A stretch of DNA of 64,000 nt from contig CP141137.1 of the NCBI GenBank assembly GCA_035236585.1, positions 7,394,327-7,458,326 on the forward strand, written 5' to 3'. A program made the position numbers and the translations under genes. Shown here piece by piece: positions 35,561-49,100 of this stretch. The DNA comes from Warburgia ugandensis (lineage: Eukaryota > Streptophyta > Magnoliopsida > Canellales > Canellaceae). Numbering within the stretch: the first letter of the stretch is position 1; each line of letters opens with the position of its first letter. The notes below the pieces were generated by a model that worked only from the letters and a program-made list of their open reading frames with translations, was not told where the DNA came from and searched no databases.

Positions 35561-37080
35561 CCGATAATTTATTTGATCTTAAGAATACCAATGTCAAGCC
35601 TTAATAATTTAATATTTTCGGGCCTTACCCGTTGCAATCCTCCAATAAATTAATGTGAAATGGACGCCCATATTTTTATCGTGTAGCTAGTTTCAGCTTT
35701 CCCAAGGCAGCCAAATCTAATCGTACAGCGTGTGAAGAGTTAGAAAACAACCTGCTTTGGAGCCCACTTCCAATTCAAACTTATCTGATGATTTGACATA
35801 CGAGTCCCTGGTGGCACTTCCCGTCTCAGTTGCGTGAATATTAATTATAGGCTTGAACCTAAATTATTGGTTTGTTATACATTAGTCTCTATATTATAAT
35901 TTTTGTAGATCAATTCCTCAACTATTCAATATTTTGCACCGCAAGTCCTGTCAGCATCTACCGACTAGTGTATAGTATCTCAAAAATAAAATTTTATAGG
36001 ATTTGTCTAAGGGTCAAAGTAAAAACTGCAATAGTTTAGACTAAATTATTAGTCATAGATAGTTTTATATTTCACTAGAGAAGATGATGAAGAGAAATTT
36101 GGGAATCATTTATTTGACAAAAATCAAAACTCATTGCCCATAAAATCTTTTTCAAATATAAGGGTTCATAAATAAGATCAACTAAAACATAGATGTAAAA
36201 TTTAATTTTTAATAAACAAAGAAAAAATAAAATCAAGATTTTCAAGGTTATTGGCCATGAAATCTACCAACCTCTAAGGAAAAGCATTGTATGGGGTTTT
36301 AACAGGAAGGGATCAGCCAACCATCTTTGACAAAGGAATCGCATAGATGCCATCAATGATCGTAAGCGTCTACATTCTAGTTCAGACTAAAGATTAGCCA
36401 TACACAAAAATTGCAAACCGTCCCGCAAACGTTGGCAGCTTATTTCTGGCCTTCAAAATGATAATTAGAAATGCACCGGTTTACATTCATCATCAGATGC
36501 TTAGAATCATTAAACAGAGCATAATTTTTATGTATCTCTCATCCATATCACACCTATCCTATCCGGATAAAAGGTTGAGATCATTCGAATTGTAGATCAA
36601 GCTTATATTTTAGCCCGATGATATATTCTAAGCGAAAATATGCACTGGAATATTGTCAACTCTCTGCCAGGTATGGCTTTTTTTTATATGAGAATTTAAC
36701 CCCTAAATATTATAATTTCCAATTGCCATTGTTTATTACCCAGTGGCAAGCCTTCAATCTTTTCCTTCAAGTTGTATGGTTTTACACCCACAGTGACACC
36801 GAGGTCACGAGCCTCTCTGTGTAAACGAAATTATTTCCATATCCGGCAAAGGAGGGCTACTTGTGGGGGCCCCACGTACATGGCCGTTCCATAAATGCTA
36901 TCGATTTTATCGACCATATTCATGGCAAATGGTAGAGTGGGGATTGCTTGGAAAAGAATTGATGAAACGTCGTAGTTATATGTCTCCACGTTAGCACAAG
37001 TTGGCTGGGCCCAGGCTACACCAGCTGTGAGGGGGGCAGAAGGCCGAGCGAAAGACGAGCAGCTGGTTGGTTCATCGCAG
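35561..37080 (+). promoter_or_regulatory. Upstream region of the LRR receptor kinase gene, elements undefined
   Basis: No competing gene is seen. This must include the promoter and 5' untranslated region of the gene starting at 37081. No TATA box could be chosen with confidence, and the transcription start is unknown. Confidence 0.35.
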
Positions 37081-37198
37081 ATGAAGATCATGGCGAAATC
37101 TTCAGCTTCTTCTCTATGCGCTCTTATCATTTGCTGTTTTCACCTTTTCTACGCGGTGGAGAGATCCGCAGCTCAACCTGCATTAGACCCATCTGAAG
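37081..37198 (+). CDS. LRR receptor kinase exon 1: signal peptide
   Basis: Encodes a signal peptide with hydrophobic core [15 protein letters not shown] and likely cleavage near SAAQPA. Two in-frame ATGs, 37081 and 37090, are possible. The second has the better plant context (A at -3, G at +4), so the start may be nine bases downstream of the coordinate given. Donor GTATGC at 37199, phase 1. Confidence 0.82.
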
Positions 37199-40100
37199 GT
37201 ATGCCGCAGAGACTTTTCCTTTCACACCGGAGATAATCGTGCTTTAATCTTGATTTTCTGGCAAAAATAAAAATTTTGATCTTTTCTTTAGAAAACATAA
37301 CGGAAGTTGGATGATTGGGATGGGTTTTGTTCACTTCTGCTGTATCTTGGGGGTAGAGGTGATAGAAGTGAGATGATCTGACGTGATATGAGATAATATG
37401 GACCATATCACTCTTAGTGGTGCGTGTGCTGAGATGAACTCATCTTTATCTTTAACTCACAGCTAAGTTGAATTTTCGTCATCTCATGCCTAATTTGGTG
37501 ACCTCAAGCCAGAATAAGAGTCTTAAGCTAGATCTCATATCATCCGATCTCAAGAACCACTAACACCAGGTATTTGCTTCAAAAGGTCTGCCTTAGGGGC
37601 TGTTTGGCCCAGGCATAGCTATCCTTGAATAAGCTTTTCCGTGGATATCGATCGTTATTCTGCAATTGGATGTTTCTAGAAGAGACAGATAGGACTTCAA
37701 ATGTCTGTAAATTCTGGGAAATAATTATCCTTTAGATATAAAATCCATGGAAAAGCTCATCCGCGAATAGTTATCCCTGTGAAACAGCCCCTAAAGGATG
37801 CTCTTTTTACATGGACACTTTCTTTTGCCTTCCTTTCTGTGTTTTCCTTTTTCTCATTTTTTAGAAATATACTGGAACGAGTTGATTACTATTATTTGGT
37901 GTTACCGGAAGGATTTGTCTTTCTGGGCCCACTTAATCTCTAAGATGCCCCGCTTGGATGGTGGGAGTCGGACGATCAAGTCATTGATCTCTTTCCTTTG
38001 TGGGGCCACTTGAATTGAGTCTACTCTAGATGGGATTCACAATGGGAGTTTGACCTTTCAATAGTTGCGTTAAAATAGACGGGGAATGACAATACACAGC
38101 AGCGGCAACTTTTGCATGGTCGATCCCTTCTTTCGTTGATCAGATCCATCCATCTGATTTCTCTGGCGTCTGACATATTATATGCCAAATATGAAGGTGA
38201 TTGGATGATTCAGAAACCGAACTTCTTACTGTGGACGCCTAGCTTATCCAATCCTCGCAATTTGGAACATTGGTCATCTAAAGCTAGAGAAATTGGATAG
38301 ATGGGTATGATCAACCATAGGTGGGACCCATGTTGCCAAATTAGGGCCCAACAACCCGTCTCTATCTGTAGTTGGTGGAATACTCCACTTATAACTAAAA
38401 CCTGCCCACCTAATTTGTTGGAACTTATTTTCCAACCATTAATGCATCTAACAAAATCGTCAAATGACATAGGGTCTGACCTATTGATCAAGATAGCAAA
38501 CCACAATCATCCAATTAATTGCCAAAGTGACCCAGAATATGATTCAATTGTCAAAATGACCTAGACCACCATCTGATGTCAAGATTGGGTTCTACTATTT
38601 GAAACCATAGAATTATCAAAATGATACAAATTAGAGATCCAGCAGTCCACCTGACCTACTCTGCCAATTTAAATGTAAACATAGCATCCGTAGCCGTTGA
38701 ACTATCAAGCGATATAGGAGCACGATTTAACTCTCATGATCACATTCAAGGCATGATCGTCCATTGTATTAGTGAAATTGCCTAGACTTATGATCTACTG
38801 TTAAAAAATGAATGTGATTCTTGCAAACAAAAACTATGAAAATGACTCATAGTATAATCCAATGATCAAGATGACCTCCTATTTGGACTTGATGGTTAAG
38901 ATCAAATGTGTGGCCTATCTCAACAAATGACCTGGGTTCGTGATCAAATAGTCAAAGATCACATTTAGACAATGATAATCCAATGTATTGCCAAAATAAC
39001 CTGGATGTATGAACCAACGGTCAAAACGACCTATGATCACGATCTGTCAAACAAGATTGGACTATGATCCTCGTAGCTAAATGATTGTTAAGATGACCTA
39101 GAATTCGATTTTAGGTTACAAGACAATAGGCACAACTACCATAATTAAAAAAAATTAAATTCCAGGAATTCACTTCCTCACTTAGGAAATGAATACCAAC
39201 TTAACAATCCCTTTATCGCCTCTATTTTTATATTAACATGAAGTTGTGGAATTTGATGGATATGTCAAAATTCAAACATACTTTTCTTCCTCATGTTGTG
39301 TTTTTGTGAGGATCTGTTTGGTAGTCGGAAGCATTTATGAAATGAATTTGGTACTTCACAAATTAATACATCTTGTCACCAAACAGCTAAATAAGGTTGC
39401 ATTATATTGGGTTAATGCAATACCACATTAGATAATATAGATATTTTGGCTGCTGTTCAACCTAACTAATCTATAGCTACAGTTATTTAGTAAAAGAGAA
39501 CCTGAACGGAAACGTATTTGAGAAACAGTATGTGTACGAAATTGTGAAACATCCGCAAAAATTTTACATGAAACGAGTACTTAAATTTCCATTTATGGGA
39601 GATACCGTAATAATATAAAGTATTACAAAATTAGTTATCGAAAACATTTGAAAAACTTGAAAGAAGTGTGAGAGAGATGAAAGTGAAACAAGAGAGATAG
39701 TGAAGGAAGAAAACAAGGAAAGGGGAAAGTGATTATACAAAGGATAGATAGAATTGAAATATATAAACTTTAGATGTATATGAAAGCATGAAGGGGAGCC
39801 TTGGCACAATGGTAGATTTGTCGTTGCGTGACCTTCATGTCATGGGTTCAAGGTGTGGAAACAGCCTTTTGCGAAATGTAAGGTAAGGCTGCGTACTATT
39901 GACCCTTGTGGTCCGCCCCTTCCTTGGACCACACATACGCAGGAGCTTCGGGCACTTGGGCTGGGGTTGAGATTTATATATATATGTAATTACAGAAGTG
40001 TTTCTCATATGTTTCGATAGAATTTCTCATCAATTTTTCCTTAGTTTTAGATGAATTATTTATTGATACTTTATGAGTTTCTCATACGTATTGAATGAGT

Positions 40101-43100
40101 GTCACATCATTTTAGACATGATTGCGTATTGGTACATGAAATGAGTTTTTGGATTGACGAGTTTCACATGTGCTATGAAGGTATTTGGTAACTATGGTTC
40201 TATCAAATGCTTTCTCTGAAGACATAATATGTTCATACATACACACAAGCTAACACTGATATCATCTTACTCTTCTTCAATTCATCTTCAAAGTCATGCG
40301 TGGAAAGGACTCTATGCTCATTGCGTTCATGGTCTCTTGTTCACCTTTGGATGGCACAAGGGGAACTTCCCTCTATTCTTGTAGCATGTTTAGATGTTCT
40401 TCCCATTGTGAGTAGTATCTCTATTGAATTGCCAAGATCTAGCCAAAAGAAGGTCTTAGGCCAATGGATACACCATAATCCCATAGTCTATCCTGGTGCT
40501 TTCTCCTATGAAAAAGGGACAAGGCATCTGTGTAACCATTTCATTTGCATTACACAACCAGACAGGCTTTGTATGGTTGTTGATGCGCCTCCATTTGCAA
40601 ATTGAGGTTTGTTCACTGCATCTAGTGAAATCATATTCTCAAAACTTCCTGGATTGATAATGAGTTTAGAACAATGTCCTCTTAGTGCATTATATGGAGA
40701 AGATATTGTGTCGGAACCAATCTCTCTTGTCCTTCTTATGTGTGTAAAAATGCCGTCTCCCTATAACAGTCTTCATAGAGCAATGTGTCAGCACAGTGCT
40801 TGTCTTCAAAAGGAGTGAACTGCTCATCCTCCCTTTGCAGATTTTCTACATTGTCATCCTCCTGCTCATGTGTCAACTCTAGTTGTTGCACTTGAAAACA
40901 TGCAAAGAGTCCCATCCACCACGGAGAAAACACACAGCATTCCCAGGTCCTAGTTTGGTGGAATTGGTTGCTGAGAAGTGGTAGGGTGCACTTTGATGAC
41001 TGCAAACATTTGGAAGCCTCCTTGTGGGCGCTGAGGAAGGTTGAAGGCAGCATGTGGTAACTCTATGTTTTTTGGAGAAGTTCCATAAATTGAGGCAAAT
41101 TAATACCATAGAATTCCCTGTAAACGTTGTCTTGGAACCACATTTGTAGTTTCTTACAGTCTCTCTAGAATTTCACACTGCAGGGAGATTCTAAGGGTTT
41201 TATGGTTTAAATTCACACGTTCTATGTGCTTTGAAGAACTCTTACGTGTTTGAGGTTATTTAGAACTTTGTCTCTGTTACGAACAGATGCTCTGCAGCAA
41301 GTACAAGCTTTTTATAATGATGCTGAACTCCATGTATATTATGGCGCGTCAGAGTTGGAATAGACCAGTAAAGGATTTGAGAAACATGCTTTTACTCATG
41401 AAATAGAAATGAATGGTTTAGTTTCACAACAGATGTGATATATATTTTGGAAAACTTGAAGTATAAAATTTTGTCATGAATTAGTTCTCAGGTATCAAAA
41501 TGAGTACCCAATAGGAAACATAGATTTATCAAAATTATGCAAAGGCTGGTTTAGAAGGGGAGCCTTGGTGCAACAGTTGGGTTGTTGTGTGTGACTTGGA
41601 GGTTACAGATTTGAGGTGTGGAAACAGCCTCTTGCAAAATGCAAGATAAGGCTATGTACTACAGACCCTTTGTGTCTGCCCCTTCCTTGGATCCCACATA
41701 TGCAGGAGCTTCATGCATTGGGCTGCCCTTTTTATTTTAATGCAAGGGCTGGTATAATGCAGCAAGACACTTCAAATTTGTGTTCTATACAATACTGCCT
41801 ACATGTAAGACCAGAACATGCTCTAGTGCCGACACATAGTAGTAGAACATTTGAGTGGATTCTTTTTGTTAGTGCTGCGTTTTAGTCCATCACCATTATT
41901 AAGATCTTATCCTGATTAGGGGTCAGCCACATGAAGCTTGTTCCTCCATTTCTCTCTATTAAGTGTCATGGCTTCATTTAGTCCCAAAGTTTTTAAATAT
42001 TTTCTTACCACTTCTACTCACATTCTTTTGGGCCTTTCCCTTGCCCTTTTAGAATCTTCAGCTTGGATTGTCTCACTCCTAATTGGTACCGTTTTTGGTC
42101 TTCGTTGGACATGTCCAAACGATCTAAGTCTAATCTCCCTCTTATTACCTCTTGGCTACTCCTAAGTTTCCTATATTATTTTTATTTCTAATTCTATCAT
42201 TTCTTGCCTTGCCACTTATTTAACTTAACATCCGCATTTCGATAATGCTCATCCTATGTACATGTTGTTCCTTAACTGCTCAACACTCTGATCCATAAAG
42301 CATGGCTGGCCTTACAACCATCATATGGAAGTTTCCTTTCAATTTAAGTGGCATCTGTCAATCACACAAAACTCCGGAGGCACATCTCCATTTGTTCCAA
42401 CCAGCTTGGATTCTCTGGGTAACCTCCTCAATCTCTCAGCTCTCATGAATTATTGATCCCAACTACTTATTAGTCCATGTTTGAGTTTATTCTTTTGATT
42501 AACTAGGCCTCACATGAACTGTGTTAACTGAGTACTTCAGCGACCCTGAGTTGACTACTTTTGACCATGGCCATTTGGTCCATGTCCTGCCTTTTGCTAC
42601 ATTATTCCACTGATATGGCACATCTTTTACTGTATAATTAGAAGTGATTCAGGTTGAATCCCAATCAAATTTTTGTGGATGCACAATCAACCTGGAATTT
42701 TCAACTGTTCGATTGGTTGGCTTGCAAACAGACAGTTTATAGCAAGCCTTTGATTTTTCTCTCTCTTTTTGTCTAAACTGTCTTTTTGTAGGGGAAATTG
42801 GACGGTAGTATGTTTTTGTGCATCAATTGCTAATAATTGGATGAATTAGGCGAAAAAAATTCTAACTAGAGACAATTGTATGCAATTGGGATTGTTGCAA
42901 ATTAGTGTTTACTCTCTTAGGTCTCTATTGCAAGTAACTTGTGTAACTGCCCGGGTCCAACAGTAATAATATTGTCCGCTTTGGGCGCAACCCGCACTGT
43001 TTTGTTCTTCCCTTATGGGAAAAGGCTTCGTTGCAAGGGAAGTCCTCAGCACTCTTATCAACAGTCCAGTTTCCCCTCCCCAGGCAATGTGGGACTAACT

Positions 43101-46100
43101 CTCAGTACCTCCCTACCCTTGTTCCCTTAGACTATCTTGAGCCTTAGCCTCAGACTATCTCGGGGCATCCTCCTCAAGCCATCTTGGCCCACCCTCAAGT
43201 CATCTTGGCAAACACCTGTGGGTTCACCTTTCCCCCTTTAGGGACACACGTCCCCACGTGTTGCCATGCGAGTGCCCACGTTTGGCTAGCCCGCCCCATC
43301 ACGAGGGAACTGGCTCTGATACCATTTGTAACAGCTCAGGTCCAACAGTAACAATATTGTCTGCTTTCAACGCAGCCCGCACGGTTTTATTCTTCCCTTA
43401 TGGGAAAAGGCCTCGTTGCAAGAGAAGTCCTTAGCACTCTTATCAACAGCCCAGTTTTCCCTCCTTAGGCGATGTGGGACTAACTCTCAGTACCACCCCA
43501 CCCTTGTTCCCTCAGATTATCTTGGGCCTTAGTCTCAGAGTATCTCGGGGCATCCCCCTCAAGCCATCTTGGCAAACACCTGTGAACCTACGTGGTGGGG
43601 AGGGCTAGCCGCATGCGTGGACGCGTGTCCCTAAATGGGGAAGGGTGAACCCACAGGCGCTTGCCAAGATGGCTTGAGGTGGATGCCCCAAGATAGTCTG
43701 AGGTCAAGGCCCAAGATAGTTTGAGGGAACGAGGGTGGGGAGATACTGAGTGTTAGTCCCACATCGCCTAGGGAGGGAGATCTGGGCTGGTTATAAGAGT
43801 TCGGAGAACTCTAATGGTAACAATGCGTTTTCCCTGGTCAACCGGGGAAGAACAAAACCGTGCAGGCTGCGCCCAAAGATGACAATATTGTTACTGTTGG
43901 ACCCGGGCTGTTACAACTTGAATTCTGGAAGATTCTTATTTAAAAGTTTCTTTTGGAGTCTAATTTATGCGCTAGGATCCAACGTGGATTTGTTAACATC
44001 CTCTGTGCATACCATCATATTCTTGCAGCCATCAAATTAATAGAGTTTTGCCAATTGAATGTGAAGCATTGCTTATATTTCTTTCAACCCCAGCTTGGAT
44101 TCAACCAACTGGAACAGTTTGTGGCATGCCTCATCCACAATTATGGCACACTAGGTCAAAGTTCCAGATTATCTCTAGTCACACATCCCAAACGTTTCAT
44201 AGATTAAGCAAAACAAATATGTCCTATCTAATATACAATACCAGTGCTTGATGAGCAAAGTGATTTATTGTTACTGAAACCAGTACTCAATTCTGATGTT
44301 CTTGTTTATATGTATGACATCTTTTCTTTGGATGAACAGCAAGAGCTTTAAACACCATCTTTTATCAATGGGGTATTTCTGCTCCATCTTCCTGGAATAT
44401 CAGCGGAGAACCATGCAGTGGAAGTGCAGTTGATTCCACAAAGATTGACAGTCTGAACATCAACCCAGCAATTAAATGTGACTGCAGTTCTGACAATGGA
44501 ACCACCTGCCATATAAGTGAAATGTATGTTTATGCTCAGAGTCCATATACTTTATCCAATTAAATGCTGATGCTTCATTGTGCAAATATAAAACAATGCA
44601 TTTTTTCTGCTGCAAAAGCTGAGGTCTTACAGCGTCCAGTCAAAAGATAGTTTTCCATCAGAATAAAACAAGCACTTGGTACATTAGCCTCCTTGGCATA
44701 GTTAAGGAAACAATGTCTCTGAGATTCTAAAGAATTGCTTGTTTTCATCTAGAGTTAGTGGTCCTGATATTTCTCTTTTTTCTTCTCACTTTTTGTCTTT
44801 TTTTTTATTATCAGGAAAGTATATCAGTTGAATGCGAGAGGGGTAATTTCAGAAGAGCTATCAAATCTGACATTTCTCAATAATTTGTAAGGATTTTCTA
44901 TTTTCTTTTATCTGTACTATCATTTTCTGCAAAGAAGAAACAAATTAGAAGATCTAGATAACTACATGAAATTGTGGAAATTAAATACCTGCTACCACTT
45001 TCAAGAGCACTCTTCTAACAGAGTGCCATTATAAGAGGACATTTGTCAAATATAAGCCACTTTCAGCATTTCTTGCTTGAAATCAGGTTCTGAATTTTTT
45101 TTCCTAACTGTTTTAAACACCTATTACCACTTCTTAATAATCTATAAGGATTTTTTTTCTTCCTTTTATTTGTATTATCATCTTTTGCAAAGAAGAAACA
45201 AATTATAAGATCAGTTTCATCATCATCAAGACCTTATCCCAATTAGGGGTTGTCAAATTATATGATCAGTTTAATTAAATAAAATTGCAGAAATTAAACA
45301 CCTATTACCACTTTGAGGGAGCACTCTTCTTAACAGAGTGACATTAATCAAATATAAGCCATTCCCAGCATTTCTTCCTTGAAGTATCAAATATAATCCT
45401 CAATGTTTTCTCCCAACTATTCTAAACTAGTAACCTTACTCTCTTCAACCCAAAACCATTGTCCTTGCCTTCTCTTATGTTAGATGTTGATCTGAATTTG
45501 AAATATCCAGTCCATATTCTAGACCCAATTTGGGTCAGGGTCATAATATTTTCTAAAACATATATTTATGTTGGGAAAATCATATTCGCCAAGAAAAGAG
45601 ATGTAATTTTCCTCTATTGTTGCTGGAGAATTTTTTACTTTTTCTCATACCTCCTAGTTTCAATCTTGAAAAGTTCAATGGCCATCCACACAAATGCTTT
45701 TAAAAATGTTTCTTTACAGGCAAATTCACAAATATTGATCCTATACATGAGATGAATGTATCAGAAAACCAGTTTGGTTTCATGCCCTAAGAGGTCTACC
45801 ATGAAAGCTATTTTTCCTACTGAGACAATTGATAGAGAAGTATAGAAAGAGGATGAAGGACCTCTACATGGTCTTTATTTGTGGAAATCCATTCTTTTGT
45901 TATTTTGCTGTTGTAAATTAGGTTGATTTGTTTCCTAGAATAAAGGGATATGGGTATTATTCTACCTGATTTCCTATTTAGGTGAGTTTCTGTTTTTTAT
46001 TTGTTAGGTCAGCCTTCTTTTGCTCCTTATTTTCAGGGAGCAGTTTCTTTCTTATTTTCTTACAAAAGGCTCTATGTTTTGATTTAGAAATCAATGAATA

Positions 46101-49100
46101 AGGTAATTTTTCATTCTCAAAAATCCACATGGTATCAGAGTCACCTCTGAACCTTAGAAAACATTCTTTCCAGTGACCAAAGAAGGCATGGCCACTAAAA
46201 GACAAGTCTCGCCTTCATCCAAGGCGATTTCTGTTTCCCAATAATCATGATGGCATCTCTCTTCCCATTACAGGCCATAAGCTGAATGGGAATAACTATC
46301 TTCAATGGTCACAGTCCGTCAAGATGTACATCTGTGGAAAGGGAAAGGATGAGTACCTTATCGGTGAAATCATTCCACCATAGGTTGGAGATCCAAAATT
46401 CAAAAACTGGAAAATCGAAAATAATATGGTCATGTCTTGGTTAGTCAATTCAATGACTAATGAAATTGGTGAGAATTTCTTGCTATATGACACGGCTCAT
46501 GAAATCTGGTATGCAGCAAAAGAGTTTTACTCGAGCAAAGAAAATACTTATGGAGATTTTCAAAATTGAAACCACTTTTCATGATCTCCGTTGGGGAGAT
46601 TTTTCAGTCACCCAATATTACAACCTCCTCTCCCGTTACTGGCAACAATTGGATGTGTTCGAAGAACATCAATGGGGATGTACTGGTGATGCAAAGAAAT
46701 TCCAAGAAATCATTGAAAAGAAAAGAATCTTTAAATTCTTGATGGGACTCAACAAGAATTTAGGTGAGGCTTTGAGAACGGGTACTAGGGACGAAGCCCT
46801 TGCCAAGCATTCGAGAAGTTTTTTCTAAGGTTCGCCGAGAAAAAAGCAAAAAGTAATGATGAAAGAGCTGCCTACAATTTCAGTTGTAGAAAACTCTACC
46901 CTAGCTGCTCGAGGGTTCAATACCCCAACAATGACTATTGGCAACGAAAGGGGAGACTGTGGTGTGATCACTGTCAAAAACCAGGTCATACACGTGAGAC
47001 TTGCTGGAAAATAAACGGGAAACCTGCAGATTAGAAGCCCTTGAGATCAACTATTGATAAGGAAAGCCGAAGAAATCACATTGCTGTTGCTGAAGGACCT
47101 GCACCCACCGAACCCAGTCCATTTAGCAAGGAGCAAATTGAGATCTTGAAACAAATGTTTTTACAACATAATCCTACCCACAGTACCATTAGAACAAGTT
47201 CCTTAGCACACAAAGGTAACTCTTTAAGTGTGCTTGCTATAAATTCGAAAAAAATAGGTCCATGGATCATTGATTCAGGTGCGTCAGATCACATGATGGG
47301 AGATGCAACTCTCTTCCACAATTACAATCCAAGCAGAGGCAATTTTACTGTAAAAGTTGCTGATGGATCTCTTTCTAAAGTAGTTGGAACAGGTTCTAAT
47401 TTCATTTTAGAGGACCTTACACTAAATTCAGTTCTTCACGTTCCTAATTTGGATTGTAATCTTTTGTCAGTATGAAGACTCACTCAAGAACACAATTGTG
47501 TTACTAATTTCTTCTTTGATTTGTGTGAATTTCATAATTTGGATTTGGGGAGGATGATTGGCAGTGCTAAGGTGTGCTAGGGACTTTATCTTCTCAAAGT
47601 TGGAGAATCTCCTAGAAGACAAACTCCTAATGTAGTATGTGTTGAGTCCAAGAGTCAATCCAATAAAAGTTTTGTTTCCTTTGAGAATTCTAATAAGGAT
47701 AGTGCAATCATGTTATGGCGCTATCGTTTAGGACATCCCAATTTTACATACTTTAAAAAGTTGTTTCCATTTTTATTCATGAATAAAAATCCGAAATTTG
47801 TTCAATGTGAATTGTGTCAAATTTCAAAGCATGTTCGTAACTCTTATCACATTCAACCTTACAAGGCATCTTATCCTTTTTCGATGATTCATAGTGATGT
47901 GTGGGGGCCATCTAGAATAAAAAATGTCACTAGAACTAGGTAGTCCATTTCATTTGTAGATGATCACACTAGGATCACTTGGCGATTTCTCATGAAAGAA
48001 AGATCAGAGGTTGGTCACATTTTTAGGAAATTCAACACTATGGTCCAGAATCAATCTCAAACAAAAATACAAGTGTTGAAAACCGATAATGCAAAGGAAT
48101 ATTTTGAGACTCTTCTGTGTGAATATCTTATTAGTTAGGGCATTATTCATTAGAGTTTGTGTGTTGATACACCTCAACAAAATGGCATTGACGAAAGGAA
48201 AAATAGACATCTTGAAGTTGCACGGTCACTTATGTTCACCACACATGTTCCCAAATGTTTCTGGGGTGAAGCAGTCTTAACAGCTGCTTATCTAATAAAC
48301 ATGACGCCTTCTCGAGTCTTGAAATTCCTTACTCCTTGCCAAGTCCTTCATTCATTCCTTAACACTCATGTCCTGTCAACTCTTCCTATGAAAGTTTTTG
48401 GTTGTTCTGTGTTTGTCCACATACATGCTCAACGTCGGAGTAAACTTGATCCTAAAGCACTCAAATGTATTTTTGTTGGGTTCAAGTCAAAAAGGGTATA
48501 AATGCTACTCTCTAGTCACACGAAGATTCTATAATTCCACTGATGTCACCTTCTTTGAGCAACAACCTTATTACCCCAAAACCAATATTCAGGGGGAGAG
48601 CTTTATTCAAGAATATCAGCTTTGGGATATTGATACTTTAGATTCATCTCAGCCACCTCAAACATATCAAAGTTAGAGTCCAATCCCTATCATCCATCCC
48701 GAACTTGAGTCCCAAACAGATCTCCAAACACCTCAACGTTCCATTCTCACACAACCTGCTGCAACAAGTGAGTTACGTGTTTACTCTAGGAGAAACAAGA
48801 CTCAAGAAGAGAAAGAACCACAGCCACCTGATCAAGGTTATGAATCCAATCTGATTTTGGAATCTCAAAGTTCATAAGATAACACTAGTCCCAGTCTTGC
48901 TTCTATTGATCTTCCTGATAGTGATCTTGATATGCCTATTGCCTTGCACTAATCATCCCATTTGTAACTTTGTTTCTTATGGAGGATTGTCACCTAGTCA
49001 CCGTACATTTGTTAGCAATCTTGATAAGATGCAGGTTCCAAGATCAATACACGAAGCTCTTGGTTCACCAAAGTGGAAGGCAGCCATTTGGGAAGAAATC

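Larger units (their letters stand above)
37199..44339 (+). other. Intron 1, 7.1 kb, filled with transposons
   Basis: Holds two MITEs (37411-37568, 37593-37794), a degenerate repeat (38420-39110), Au SINEs (39793-39968, 41554-41737), an inverted RTE tail (41886-42466), a foldback TRIM (42942-43915) and stretches without recognisable content. Confidence 0.8.

Noticed and set aside
37027-37080. In-frame upstream extension of exon 1
   Set aside because: The extension starts at a GTG codon; the first ATG is at 37081, and the signal peptide must be N-terminal.
36831-37130. 99-codon minus-strand frame opposite exon 1
   Set aside because: Antisense to the well-supported signal-peptide exon; a shadow.
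43793-43850. Possible 5S rRNA-like promoter in the TRIM LTR (Cassandra type)
   Set aside because: The GGTTATAAGAGTTCGGAGAAC stretch faintly recalls the region, but the 5S box A and box C sequences are not convincingly present, so the element is not called Cassandra.
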